Shown here: one piece after another, positions 1 through 9,500 of the stretch | Layout: each line of letters begins with the position of its first letter | How positions within the stretch are numbered: position 1 is the stretch's first letter | NCBI RefSeq assembly: GCF_032911225.1 | Contig: NZ_CP136600.1 | Span: 4,154,001 to 4,218,000, forward strand | Reading direction: 5' to 3' | DNA from: Thalassotalea fonticola | GTDB taxonomy: Bacteria > Pseudomonadota > Gammaproteobacteria > Enterobacterales > Alteromonadaceae | DNA: 64,000 nucleotides | Program-made: the position numbers and the translations under genes | The notes under the pieces: model-generated | The model's database searches: none | Seen by the model: only the letters and a program-made list of their open reading frames with translations | Told to the model about the DNA's origin: nothing

Positions 1-896
1 GCTAGAGTGTAAGTCTCTGTAGCGCCAGGATTAACCAAATGATCACCTAACAGAGTAGGCTGGCTATCACCGTAAACCCGTACATAATCTACTTGCAGCG
101 TTTGTGGCAGTGCGCCATTATCAACTGTTCCTCCCCAAGTGCCACCGACAGCCAGATTCAACAAAATATGAAAATTATTCCTGCCATCAAATGGCCAATC
201 TTCAGGGATAAGATCTGTTGCCGTTTTTACCGAGTAAAGCATGTTGTCAACGTACCAGCGGATCTCATCTGCTTGCCATTCAATGGCGTAGGTATGAAAA
301 TCATCAGACCATCGGTCTGGTTGCTTCAACATACCTCCTCCGGTATGTTGGTTATTCGGATAGGGTTGCCCGTAATGAAGCGTGCCGTAGGCAAACATAG
401 ACGACTGTCCTGTTGATTCGAAAATGTCTATTTCTCCGCTTACTGGCCATACCTCGGTAGGATCCGTTGGCAGCATCCAAAATGCTGGCCACATTCCTTG
501 TCCGCCGGGAACCTTCATTCTTGCCTCAACACGACCAAATGCCCATTCACCACTGCCTGGCATATTCGCTGTACGTATGCGGCCTGATGTATATTGGGTT
601 GCTTTGACCCGCTGTTTTTTGGCGGTGATTGTTAATTGTCCGTTCGCAACGACAGCATTCTCGGCCTTGTAGTACTGAAGCTCACTGTTGCCCCAGCCGC
701 ACATCCCCGCCCCCTGATCACAGCCATCACCTAACTGGGCTTCCCAGTTGAGCTGGTCAAGAGCAGAACCATTAAATTCATCACTCCATATCGGAATTTG
801 GCACTGTTGCGCAACGGCCGTGGTGGAGATAATAGAGAGTGTGGAAGCCAACAATAAACGTTTTACCCCCATTGGTGCAATCATAGTGTTTTTCAT
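1..896 (-). CDS. GH16 laminarinase-type endo-beta-1,3-glucanase, secreted, partial (3' end outside window)
   Basis: The reading frame runs from an ATG at 896 through base 1 without a stop, so the C-terminus lies outside the window. The first ~28 residues form a Sec signal peptide (MKNTMIAPMGVKRLLLASTLS... ending near TTAVAQ), followed directly by a GH16 domain starting with the typical WSDEFNG motif. The catalytic ExDxxE motif reads GEIDIFES, with E155 as nucleophile and E160 as acid/base, as in laminarinases of this family. The domain closes with LLNLAVGG and VDYVRVYG; about 20 more residues (VNPGATETYTL) look like the start of a PKD-like or other C-terminal module. A second ATG at 908 is in frame and possible. 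Unlike the other two GH16s in the window there is no lipobox, so this one is probably released or periplasmic. Expected substrate: laminarin or a related beta-1,3-glucan; exact specificity is inferred. Confidence 0.88.
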   Translation of the reverse strand, partial: MKNTMIAPMGVKRLLLASTLSIISTTAVAQQCQIPIWSDEFNGSALDQLNWEAQLGDGCDQGAGMCGWGNSELQYYKAENAVVANGQLTITAKKQRVKATQYTSGRIRTANMPGSGEWAFGRVEARMKVPGGQGMWPAFWMLPTDPTEVWPVSGEIDIFESTGQSSMFAYGTLHYGQPYPNNQHTGGGMLKQPDRWSDDFHTYAIEWQADEIRWYVDNMLYSVKTATDLIPEDWPFDGRNNFHILLNLAVGGTWGGTVDNGALPQTLQVDYVRVYGDSQPTLLGDHLVNPGATETYTL

Positions 897-1405
897 CTTT
901 TCATCCATTTTTTTTAGTTATTATGCAATGTCTTTTATTTGTGCTCGTTTTTGCCACAATGAATTCTAAGATTCGTTTTATAAAATCAATGAGTGACTAA
1001 ATTCTGAACAGCAATATTTAATAGAACGAAAAATAATCACCCGGTCAATACGGTTTACGGCGAGATGGACTGTCAAGGAGACGGGTTGGGTAAGCTAATA
1101 TTGCTTTACGTTGAGCAAGGCGTAACATAGCGCTTTGATCTAGAACGTAAAAATCATTTTTATCTGTTTTGGGGTTATATCAATATAAATTTAGCTTGTG
1201 GTGGGCGCGTCTAAGATCGCTTCACCTATCAAACAAAGTTAATAGGGTAGCTTTTTGCAGCATAGCTAGTTTACATCTAAACTGTGATCTTATTCAGTAT
1301 TAATCAAGTGAACTGTTTGTATCAAATGGCAGAAAAGTTGCTGAGCGTTTAAGTTAGCTCATTTACCATTTCTGTTTTTTATTTAAATGTAAATAAGGAA
1401 TTACG
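897..1405. other. Intergenic region between divergent GH16 and acyltransferase genes
   Basis: About 500 bases without a credible gene. It must hold the promoters of the leftward GH16 gene and of the rightward acyltransferase gene. It is AT-rich; I see no clear operator, hairpin or RNA gene. A 73-residue forward frame at 748-969 is the antisense of the GH16 start and is not a gene. Confidence 0.5.
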
Positions 1406-2512
1406 GTGAAAGCACCGGATATGGATCATAGTCGAACCACGAAATTGGCTACCACTAAAACGTTTCACCGACATCTACACATATTTCGTGCGCTAACCAT
1501 TATTCTTATTGTTGCTGCACATAGTTGGTCTACGCCGATATTTTATTACACCCCTGATTTTAGTATTGAGCCAAAGCTAAAATTATTATCCAGTGTCACA
1601 GAAACCTTGTTTCATGATGGCACTATTATATTCGCCCTTATCTCGGGTTTGTTGTTTTCATTAGTGTTAAGAGGCAAAGGCTGGCACAGGTTTTATGCAA
1701 GTAAAATTAAAAATGTGTTATTCCCTTATGTGATAATGACATTTATCTATACCTTTATACATTGGAAAGTAACCTTTATCGGTTTCTACGAAATTAAGCC
1801 CGATACTATTATGGGGTATTTAACCGCTGGTTTAGCCAATATCCCATCAGGTTTAGCTGGTTTTCATTTATGGTATATCCCGGTCTTATTGATATTATTT
1901 ATAGTTACGCCAGTTGTCAGCGTTATAATAAACAAAAAGTCCTGGTTGCTACTCTATCTTATTGTGTTCGCTCCATTTGTGGCATCCCGTGTTTGGCCTG
2001 AGTTTAGTTGGTTATCGGTGATATACTTTGGCGGAGCTTACACCCTAGGGGTCTTTATTGGTGCTAACTATGAAAAGTCGCTGCAATTTATCCGGCAACG
2101 TACGATAACCTTAGTTATTATTTTTATTGTCACTAGTCTCTTTTTAGTATTTTTTTATCAAATTGATTTTGACAAAATTGGTTTCGTTTCAATACTCGAA
2201 TCGGTATTTTATTTGCAAAAATTAGCAATGGCTGGGCTGTTATTAAGTATTGTGTATCGTGTTGAAGAACATGTTCCGAAATGGATTGATAGGATTGGAG
2301 ATTACTCTTTTTCTATTTACTTTATTCACCCGGTATTGGCCATTACCCTGGTGGAGTTGCTAAAATCTCAAGGTTATTTGTCTAATGAGCCATTTTTCGT
2401 CATTGTGCTGGGAATGCTGATTTTGCTTTATTGTGTCGGTATTTCCATGCTGATCAGCATGATGATAAAAAGACTGCTTGGCAAATACTCTCGAATGATA
2501 ATAGGAACTTAG
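1406..2512 (+). CDS. Acyltransferase-3 family integral membrane protein
   Basis: 368 residues, almost all hydrophobic, with about ten predicted membrane segments. Residues ~22-45 (HRHLHIFRALTIILIVAAHS) carry the RA...H pattern of acyltransferase-3 proteins (OafA/OpgC/WecH-like), in which the His is the proposed catalytic residue. Such proteins move acetyl or succinyl groups onto sugars or glycans at the inner membrane. The start is GTG at 1406, chosen because AAGGAA sits 5 bases upstream; an in-frame ATG at 1421 is the alternative. Neighbours are a divergent GH16 gene and a convergent phosphatase gene, so it is its own transcription unit. Whether it modifies an imported glucan, lipopolysaccharide or an osmoregulated glucan cannot be told from the sequence. 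Confidence 0.8.
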   Translation: MKAPDMDHSRTTKLATTKTFHRHLHIFRALTIILIVAAHSWSTPIFYYTPDFSIEPKLKLLSSVTETLFHDGTIIFALISGLLFSLVLRGKGWHRFYASKIKNVLFPYVIMTFIYTFIHWKVTFIGFYEIKPDTIMGYLTAGLANIPSGLAGFHLWYIPVLLILFIVTPVVSVIINKKSWLLLYLIVFAPFVASRVWPEFSWLSVIYFGGAYTLGVFIGANYEKSLQFIRQRTITLVIIFIVTSLFLVFFYQIDFDKIGFVSILESVFYLQKLAMAGLLLSIVYRVEEHVPKWIDRIGDYSFSIYFIHPVLAITLVELLKSQGYLSNEPFFVIVLGMLILLYCVGISMLISMMIKRLLGKYSRMIIGT

Positions 2513-2556
2513 GTTAGGCACTGGAAATATCAGCCGTTGTTGATGCGCATTGGTAT

Positions 2557-3069
2557 TTAGAATCTGTCTTCTGCAGTGATTAACTTCGCATTTAAATAAT
2601 CTAACTGAGCCTGAATTTTTAATGCCTTAGGTTTAATCGCCTGTATTTCGGCAACGATTTTGGTTACCGAACAGCCCAGGTGCAACAGTAACAGCGCAAT
2701 AACGGTTCCTGTTCTGCCGGTGCCGCCCTTACAATGAATCGCCACCACCCCTTGGTTATTTATTTCATCCAAAATCGCCTGTTTATGTTTACTCCATTGT
2801 CGCTCGAATGGGAGTTTAGGTGCTTCATCGTCAACAATTGGCAGTTGCAGCCAAGTGATTTGCTGTTGATGGCAAATGCCAGGCAGTGCAAGCACATCGT
2901 TTGCCATCATCTCTGCATCAGTCATTAAGGTGATTAACATCGAAGTTTGGTTTTGCTTTAACTGCGTTATTGAGTCTTCAAGGCTCATCGATTTGGTGCC
3001 AGGGCAGGGGGTAAATATTAGCTTAGAGTCATTACCTAAAGTTAATGTTTGAAATGGGTGTGTATTCAC
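2557..3069 (-). CDS. Dual-specificity / CDKN3-like protein tyrosine phosphatase
   Basis: 170-residue cytoplasmic protein. Residues ~112-124 read VAIHCKGGTGRTG, the HCx5R[S/T] P-loop of cysteine phosphatases, with the Cys nucleophile and Arg phosphate-binding residue both intact. An upstream Asp (PIVDDEAP) is placed where the general acid of this fold is expected. The overall layout resembles bacterial members of the CDKN3-like/dual-specificity family. The start is GTG at 3069, preceded by a GAGAGAG stretch. It is transcribed leftwards, downstream of the GH16 gene ending at 3289, with a strong bidirectional terminator between them, so it is probably independent. The substrate is unknown; there is no adjacent tyrosine kinase. 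Confidence 0.8.
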   Translation of the reverse strand: MNTHPFQTLTLGNDSKLIFTPCPGTKSMSLEDSITQLKQNQTSMLITLMTDAEMMANDVLALPGICHQQQITWLQLPIVDDEAPKLPFERQWSKHKQAILDEINNQGVVAIHCKGGTGRTGTVIALLLLHLGCSVTKIVAEIQAIKPKALKIQAQLDYLNAKLITAEDRF

Positions 3070-3206
3070 TTACTACTCTCTCGTTAAAAATACAGAACAG
3101 TTCTATTTCGAAATTATTATTGAATGATCATCACCTAGTGATCAGGAAATCAATACAGTGGTATTACGCTAAAGTGGATTATTGCAGCGGCAAGGCGAAT
3201 ATAATT

Positions 3207-3248
3207 CAAAAAAAGGTTCAGCAATTGCTGGACCTTTAGCATTTTTTT
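3207..3248. terminator. Bidirectional rho-independent terminator
   Basis: Inverted repeat AGGTTCAGC (3214-3222) / GCTGGACCT (3227-3235) with loop AATT and one G-T pair, extended by A-T pairs, with T-runs on both strands. It lies about 40 bases past the stop of the leftward GH16 gene and separates it from the phosphatase gene. Confidence 0.85.
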
Positions 3249-3288
3249 GTAGTGCTAAGTTTAAATAGCAATAGTGATGTTACACCTG

Positions 3289-6200
3289 CTATTTTGATAT
3301 GTTTAAATCGGTAACATATAATTTATCACCGGCATTTCCACCCACAGCAAATATCGCTATTTGCGTAAGTTTGCTAAGGTTTAGAGGGATATCAGCCGTG
3401 TTTATACTTACATCAGACCAGGCACTTGTAACCGTTAGCGGCACTTTATGCTCGGCGCCATCAACAAGGAAATCAACTGTGTATTCGCCCATAGCACCGA
3501 TGGCAGCAACTTTGAAATTAATGGTGTTATATTCAGCCACGTCAATTTCATAAGTTTGCACGCCGCCATAAATATCGCCCATGATGGCTAATACGGCGCC
3601 CCAGCCATTGCCTTTTGTTACTTCAAAAGCATTTAGTCCACTATATGTAACGTCGCCGGCAAGCATTGAGCCTGTTGACCATTCGCTAAAGGTGATATTA
3701 CCTTCGTTAACTAAGTTATTATCATCAACTCGTAAGTCTACTTCTTCATTAGTAGAAGTAAATATCACAAATTTATCATCTGTACTTGGTTTTGCTGGCG
3801 GCTGCGTGCCATTGTCATACATGATCATATCAGTCAGGTATAATTTTTGATTTGACGACACACCATCTGCGTAAACACCAAACACTGCAATTTGACTGAC
3901 ATTGGATAAATCAACGCCATATTGCTCTAGGTTAATATCAATCTCATTCCATTGTGCTTGTTCAGCTAATCCAAAACCAACTTCTTGTGCTGGGCTAGAA
4001 TCACCAATGGTCGATACAATAGATATCGCATAGCGGTCAAAAGCACCCGAGGAAGCAACTTTGAATTTAATATTGGTATATTTTGCTAAATCAACATCAT
4101 AATTATCGATGTTTGTGCCGTCTGAAATGTCACCTTGTAATGCCAGTACTGCGCCCCAGCTACCACCAGCGGTAAGCTCTATTGCACTTAAGCCGTTATA
4201 AGTAGTACTACCAATTTGCGTACCTGTGCTCCACTCGCCAAAAATTACGTTACCTGCGGCGCTGTTGTTGTCATCATCAACAATCAAGTCACTAGCGACA
4301 CTTTCATTAGAAGAGATAAAGACAAAATCGTTTTCAAGCTCGCTGTCTACAGCAATACCTTTATCGGCATAAATGGCAAGGTCGGCAATATAGATTTTAG
4401 ATACAGCAGGGGTACCACCAATACCGTATACTGCAATTTGCTCAATTGACGACAAGTTTAAAGCAAAATTAAACAAATCAACGCTAACATTTTGCCAATC
4501 AGAACTACTGTCATCTACCGGTATGGTAACTTTTGAAACGACACCATTGGCGCCTATGGCAATTTCATAACTTGAATAACCGCCGGTTGTGGCAAGTTTA
4601 AGCTGCAACGTGGTGAATAGACTTAGATCGCCATTAATGCCGCCGGTAAACGCCAGCACAGTGCCCCAATTTCCCGCTTCAGGTGAATTGCTCCCTGAGG
4701 TTATTTCCCAGCTTGTGCTGCCATTATAAACAAAATCTCCAGCTATTTGAGAGCCGGTACTCCATTCATTGACTAATGTTTCTTCAAAATTAACGTCGCT
4801 AGTTTCTGTCGCAGAGATAATGTAAAACGAATCACCTGTTGGTTCAACTGGATCAGTTGGGTCGGTAGGATCAGTTGGATCAGTTGGATCGGTTGTAGAT
4901 GGAATAGGTCTTGGTGCTTCACCTTTAACTAACGTTCCTCCACGTGAAGTGAATTCATCATAGCCAGGAAAAATCGTTGCACAACCTTTACCTGTAGTTG
5001 AATCTACTGAACATTCATAAACCCTGACATAATCAATTTCAAAATTATTGTTGGTATTAAATGCCGATGCATCAACACCACCTTGGTTGGTGTTTTCTGG
5101 CCAGCTACCACCTACGGCAAAGTTAATTAGTAGGTGAAAACGCTGATCAAATGGTGCATTGTTCCAAACAAGTTCACCGTCAATTACTGTATACCAGCCT
5201 TTATGTAACAGGCCATCGGCGTAACCATCGGCGTTTAATCTTACTTCTGTTTTTAATTGCGTTTCATATAACACATCATCAACATACCAACGTATTTCAC
5301 CTTCTTCCCATTCAATCGCATAAGTATGGAAATCGTCTGCCGGGTTGACCCCGTCAGGTAAAGTGTAATTTAAGCCTGAATGATCGTTATTTGGCCAGCT
5401 CTTGCCATAATGCAATGTGCCATAAACATCAGTTTGTACGGCACCGCTATCATCATTTAACGGTACTCCCAGGTTAACCGATTCAAAAATATCGATTTCC
5501 CCAGAATGTGGCCAACCACCGTAAGCTTGATCGGTTGGCAGCATCCAAATTGCTGGCCATGAGCCTTGCCCGGTAACTGATTTTGCTCGTACTTCAAAGC
5601 GACCATATTTCCAGTCGCCTTTGTCTTTAGTATTTAAGCGTGCCGAGCTATACGGTAACGTTTGACCATTTTCAGACAGCGCAGCTATTTTTAAAATACC
5701 GTCTTCAATGTAAGAGTTTTCTGCGTTACTGGTATAACATTGTTTTTCGTTATTGCCGCCACCGTTACAATTTACTTCGTGGCTCCATTTGGCATCGTCA
5801 ATTTCATCAGCTGAAAATTCATCATTCCACACCATAACCCATTCGCCGCCGGTTCTAGCAACACTAACGGTGATAGTAAAGGTTTGAGTGGCATCATCGC
5901 TACCATCACTTGCCATTAATGAAATGGCATGGCTACCAATATCACTGGCTGAAGGTTCGCCTGTTAGTAACCCTGTTGTCTCATTAAATGTTAACCATGT
6001 AGGTAATGCGTTTACTGACGAAAAACTAAGTTCATCAGCATCAGCATCACTGGCTGAAAGCGTATAGTTATAAGTTGTGTCTAATGATGCTGTTAAAATC
6101 GCCGTACTGGTAATTACCGGCGCATTATTGGTCGGCGTATTATCACTTGGTGAATTATCAATCGGTGGAGTATCAACCGGCGTAGTATCACTTGCTGGAT

Positions 6201-6306
6201 TATCAACTGGAGCGGATACTCCATCTCCATATTTGGTATCAGCACCACAACCCGCTAGGGTTAAACTGGCTAAAAGAAGTGATAATTTAAAATTAATATT
6301 TATCAT
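3289..6306 (-). CDS. GH16 laminarinase lipoprotein with cadherin-like domain and three C-terminal EWSTG modules
   Basis: 1,005 residues from the ATG at 6306, chosen because it gives a lipoprotein signal (MININFKLSLLLASLTLAGC, lipidated Cys at 20); the frame stays open 24 codons upstream to 6378. Order: Asp/Pro/Thr-rich linker, one He_PIG/cadherin-like Ig domain (~60-150), GH16 (~153-440; catalytic EIDIFE with E270, D272, E275), a short TDP-repeat linker (~470-490), then three ~150-residue beta-rich modules starting near 493, 659 and 843. Each module carries an EWSTG motif and ends in a [IVF]Y[IL][AT]D-type strand. The modules look like carbohydrate-binding domains (galactose-binding-like/ExoP C-terminal type), but the family is not certain. 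Predicted role: outer-membrane-anchored endo-beta-1,3-glucanase that starts laminarin breakdown. It is transcribed leftwards as a single gene with terminators on both sides. Confidence 0.9.
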   Translation of the reverse strand: MININFKLSLLLASLTLAGCGADTKYGDGVSAPVDNPASDTTPVDTPPIDNSPSDNTPTNNAPVITSTAILTASLDTTYNYTLSASDADADELSFSSVNALPTWLTFNETTGLLTGEPSASDIGSHAISLMASDGSDDATQTFTITVSVARTGGEWVMVWNDEFSADEIDDAKWSHEVNCNGGGNNEKQCYTSNAENSYIEDGILKIAALSENGQTLPYSSARLNTKDKGDWKYGRFEVRAKSVTGQGSWPAIWMLPTDQAYGGWPHSGEIDIFESVNLGVPLNDDSGAVQTDVYGTLHYGKSWPNNDHSGLNYTLPDGVNPADDFHTYAIEWEEGEIRWYVDDVLYETQLKTEVRLNADGYADGLLHKGWYTVIDGELVWNNAPFDQRFHLLINFAVGGSWPENTNQGGVDASAFNTNNNFEIDYVRVYECSVDSTTGKGCATIFPGYDEFTSRGGTLVKGEAPRPIPSTTDPTDPTDPTDPTDPVEPTGDSFYIISATETSDVNFEETLVNEWSTGSQIAGDFVYNGSTSWEITSGSNSPEAGNWGTVLAFTGGINGDLSLFTTLQLKLATTGGYSSYEIAIGANGVVSKVTIPVDDSSSDWQNVSVDLFNFALNLSSIEQIAVYGIGGTPAVSKIYIADLAIYADKGIAVDSELENDFVFISSNESVASDLIVDDDNNSAAGNVIFGEWSTGTQIGSTTYNGLSAIELTAGGSWGAVLALQGDISDGTNIDNYDVDLAKYTNIKFKVASSGAFDRYAISIVSTIGDSSPAQEVGFGLAEQAQWNEIDINLEQYGVDLSNVSQIAVFGVYADGVSSNQKLYLTDMIMYDNGTQPPAKPSTDDKFVIFTSTNEEVDLRVDDNNLVNEGNITFSEWSTGSMLAGDVTYSGLNAFEVTKGNGWGAVLAIMGDIYGGVQTYEIDVAEYNTINFKVAAIGAMGEYTVDFLVDGAEHKVPLTVTSAWSDVSINTADIPLNLSKLTQIAIFAVGGNAGDKLYVTDLNISK

Positions 6307-6384
6307 AAGTAAATGCCATCTTTTTGTTAAATTGGTTATCGGTATATAAAAAATCGCTAAATAACGGGCTGATACCAACTTAAC

Positions 6385-6403
6385 TTGATTGTTAAGTTAA
6401 TCA
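6385..6403. promoter_or_regulatory. Inverted repeat upstream of the GH16 lipoprotein gene
   Basis: The arms TTAACTT and AAGTTAA are separated by 7 bases, at about 6382-6402, roughly 80 bases upstream of the chosen start of the leftward GH16 gene. It could be an operator or a chance AT-rich repeat; I found no second copy upstream of the other glucanase genes. Confidence 0.3.
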
Positions 6404-6501
6404 ATAGAAATGCGTTGAGGCGGTTGTTAGGGTGAGTTAAACCGGACTTTACCGTTATCTGCTTGGATTTGTGCGGGAAAATGTTCTATTGAAGTGGATT
6501 T

Positions 6502-6536
6502 AAAAAGGCTTACAACATGCATTGTAAGCCTTTTTA
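6502..6536. terminator. Bidirectional rho-independent terminator
   Basis: Perfect stem AAAAAGGCTTACAA / TTGTAAGCCTTTTT with loop CATGCA. T-runs follow on both strands. It lies about 30 bases past the stop of the leftward module lipoprotein gene (6565). Confidence 0.88.
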
Positions 6537-6564
6537 TTTCTCCTCAGCTTTTAAAGTATGAGGG

Positions 6565-9500
6565 CTAGTTTACTACTACGCTGACTTCATCCCAGTAGTA
6601 AGTTTTCTCACCAGCGGTAGCACCATCAGTGCCGAAGTTAAAGAATATAGAAGCTTTATTAAATACCCAATCGGCATGAATTAAAGGCTCTGTACCTGTT
6701 GCTTCATTGTTGAAGTTAAACGTTAATTCTTCCCAAGTATTTGCAACTGTGGTTACCGTTTCTGTTTCAACGGTATGAGTAACATCGTTACTATCTTCAA
6801 TTTTCAATCGAACTGCTATACCAGCATCTGGAGAGTAAACCCAAACTTTCATGGTATTAGTCGTGTTAGACGGATTGATTGGAATTAGCGTTGCAAATCC
6901 AGAATCTGTACCCATCGTAGTACCGGCCCATAATGCTGCGCTATCAGATTTAACTGACATAGCAACAGTGCCATGAACACCAGCAGGATCGGCTACTAAT
7001 GTTGTGGTATTACCGCCAAAGTCCGTCACCGTATAATCAACATCTAGCGCTTCAAAATCTAACGGTAGGTCAATTTGATCGCCCGATGGTGCTGGTGGTG
7101 GTGGCGTTGAGTTACCATCATTTAAAATGGCTACGTTATCAACGCGATATACAGCGCCTGTACCCGTACCCCAAGCTGGGAACATCATTACAACATCAAT
7201 GGCACTTACATCTAAGCCGGCAGTCGCTAAGTCTGCAATGTTGTAAGTATAAGTTTGCCATGTATCTAATACCGGAGCGACATGACCTTCTTTGCTGGCT
7301 GATAAATCAAGTTCTACTGCAGTGGCTCCTTCGTTACTTTCGATTTTAAATTTCCACGCCGTATCACCAGGTGATGCGATCATTTTCAAATCAAACGTTA
7401 CGGTTCCTGTGTCAGCAATTGGACTGGCATTAAATGGTAAGCCGCCTACTGCACCATGAGCTACTCGAGTACTAAAGCCCATTACCGTGTCGCCGCCAAT
7501 ACTAAATTCAATAGTATTAGTATGATCAACATCATCTACAGCGATTGCTGGAACAGAGCCTGCACAACAATCCCATGCTAACCAGTCAGCACGATTGGTT
7601 TCATCGAAGATAATAATTTCATCAGGTTGTGGCTCAACTGGTGGCTCAACCGGAGGTTCAACAGGTGGTTCTACAGGCGGTGTTACACCTGTTGGCAAGA
7701 ATTGCACATTATCTACACGGTAAACCGCGCCAGTACCTGTACCCCATGCAGGGAACATCATTACTACATCAATAGAACTTGCATCTAAACCTGCCGTTAC
7801 TAAATCGGCAATGTTAAATGTGTAAGTTTGCCATGTATCTAACACTGGTGCCGCATGAGCCTCGATGCTAGAAGATAAATCAACTTCTACCGCAGTTGCA
7901 CCCTCGGTACTTTCAATTTTAAATTTCCAACTAGTATCACCAGGTGAAGCAGTCATTTTCAAATCAAAGCTAAAGGTGCCATCAACAGCAATTGCAGTAG
8001 CATTAAATGGTTCGCCATCAACTGCGCCATGACCGTCACGACTACTAAAGCCCATTACCGTATCACCATTAATGCTAAATTCCATTGCATTAGTATGATC
8101 AACATCGTCTACAACTAAAACTGGTGTAGAAGCTGCACAACAATCCCATGCTAACCAGTCAGTACGAGCGGTTTCGTCGAAAATCATCAAGCCTTCTACT
8201 GGTGGCTCTACCGGTGGTTCTACAGGCGGGTTTTCACCATCTGAAAAGCGTAGGTTATCGATTAAATACACGGCACCTTCACCAGTACCCCAAGCAGGGA
8301 ATACCATTAGTACATCAACGTTTGTGATGTCTAAGCCTGCTGTTGCAAGATCAGCAATGTTAAACGTATAAGTTTGCCAAGTATCCAAAACTGGTGTTGG
8401 ATGAGCTTCGTTGCTGCTTGATAAATCTACTTCTACTGCAGTAGCGCCACTATTACTTTCAATTTTGAATTTCCAAGCTGTATCACCTGGTGATGCAGTT
8501 AGTTTTAAGTCAAACGACACTGTACCTGTTGCTGCAATTGCGGTTGCATCATATGGCATAGGGTTAATTGCACCATCACTAGCACGAGAAATAAAGCCCA
8601 TTACCGTAGGTGATGCGCCAATACTGAACTCTACAGCATTGCCATTACTACCGCCGGCATCAACTAGCGTTGGCGTAGAGCCTCCACAACAATCCCATGC
8701 AGGCCAGCTTTCAAGAATATTGTCGGCAAAGATCACTAGATCAGTTACTGGCGGCTCAACAGGTGGTTCAACAGGAGGCTCAACAGGCGGTTCTTCGCCA
8801 ACTGCTACTACACTGATATCGTCTAGGTAGACGGCTCCAACTTCGCCACCCATATCAAATAGTACTCGGCTATTATCATCACCAGCTTCAGGCGTGATGG
8901 TATAAGTGTAAGTAACCCAATCTGTTGTTAACGTTACTACTTCGGTAGTCGCTGTCCACGGATCATGGTTAAAACCAAGACCTGCAACAATCGTACGAGG
9001 GACCTCTGCTTTTGCTTTAAACGTTAACGTATAAGCTTGACCTGCTTCAAGTGTCATCACTTGGCTTAAGTTAACGTCCCAAACATTACCGGCTGTGTCA
9101 ACCGTAGCTTGGAAAACGTTATTGTCACCTTCGGCGATAATAGCACCTGAACCCGGCATAACCCAACTTGCGGCATCATCGAAACCAGCATTCACCACTA
9201 ATTCAACTCCTGGTTCAACAGGTGGCTCTACTGGCGGTTCAACCGGTGGTTCAACAGGTGGCTCTCCACTCGTTACTACGCTAACTTCATCCCAGTAATA
9301 AGTTTTCTCTCCAGCGGTTGCACCGTCGGTGCCAAAATTGAAGAATATCGAGGCTTTATCAAATACCCAGTCGGCATGAATTAATGGCTCTGTTCCTGGC
9401 GCTTCATTGTTGAAATCAAAGGTTAATTCTTCCCAAGTATTTACTACTGTGGTTAACGCTTCTGTTTCAACAGTGTGAGTACCATCGTTACTATCTTCAA

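Noticed and set aside
8411..9298. Forward frames with Gly-Gly-Ser-Thr repeats, and repeated DNA that could look like a CRISPR array
   Set aside because: They are antisense to the PPVEPPVE linkers of the 1,495-residue lipoprotein; the repeats are coding, of varying spacing, and have no spacer-like uniform units.
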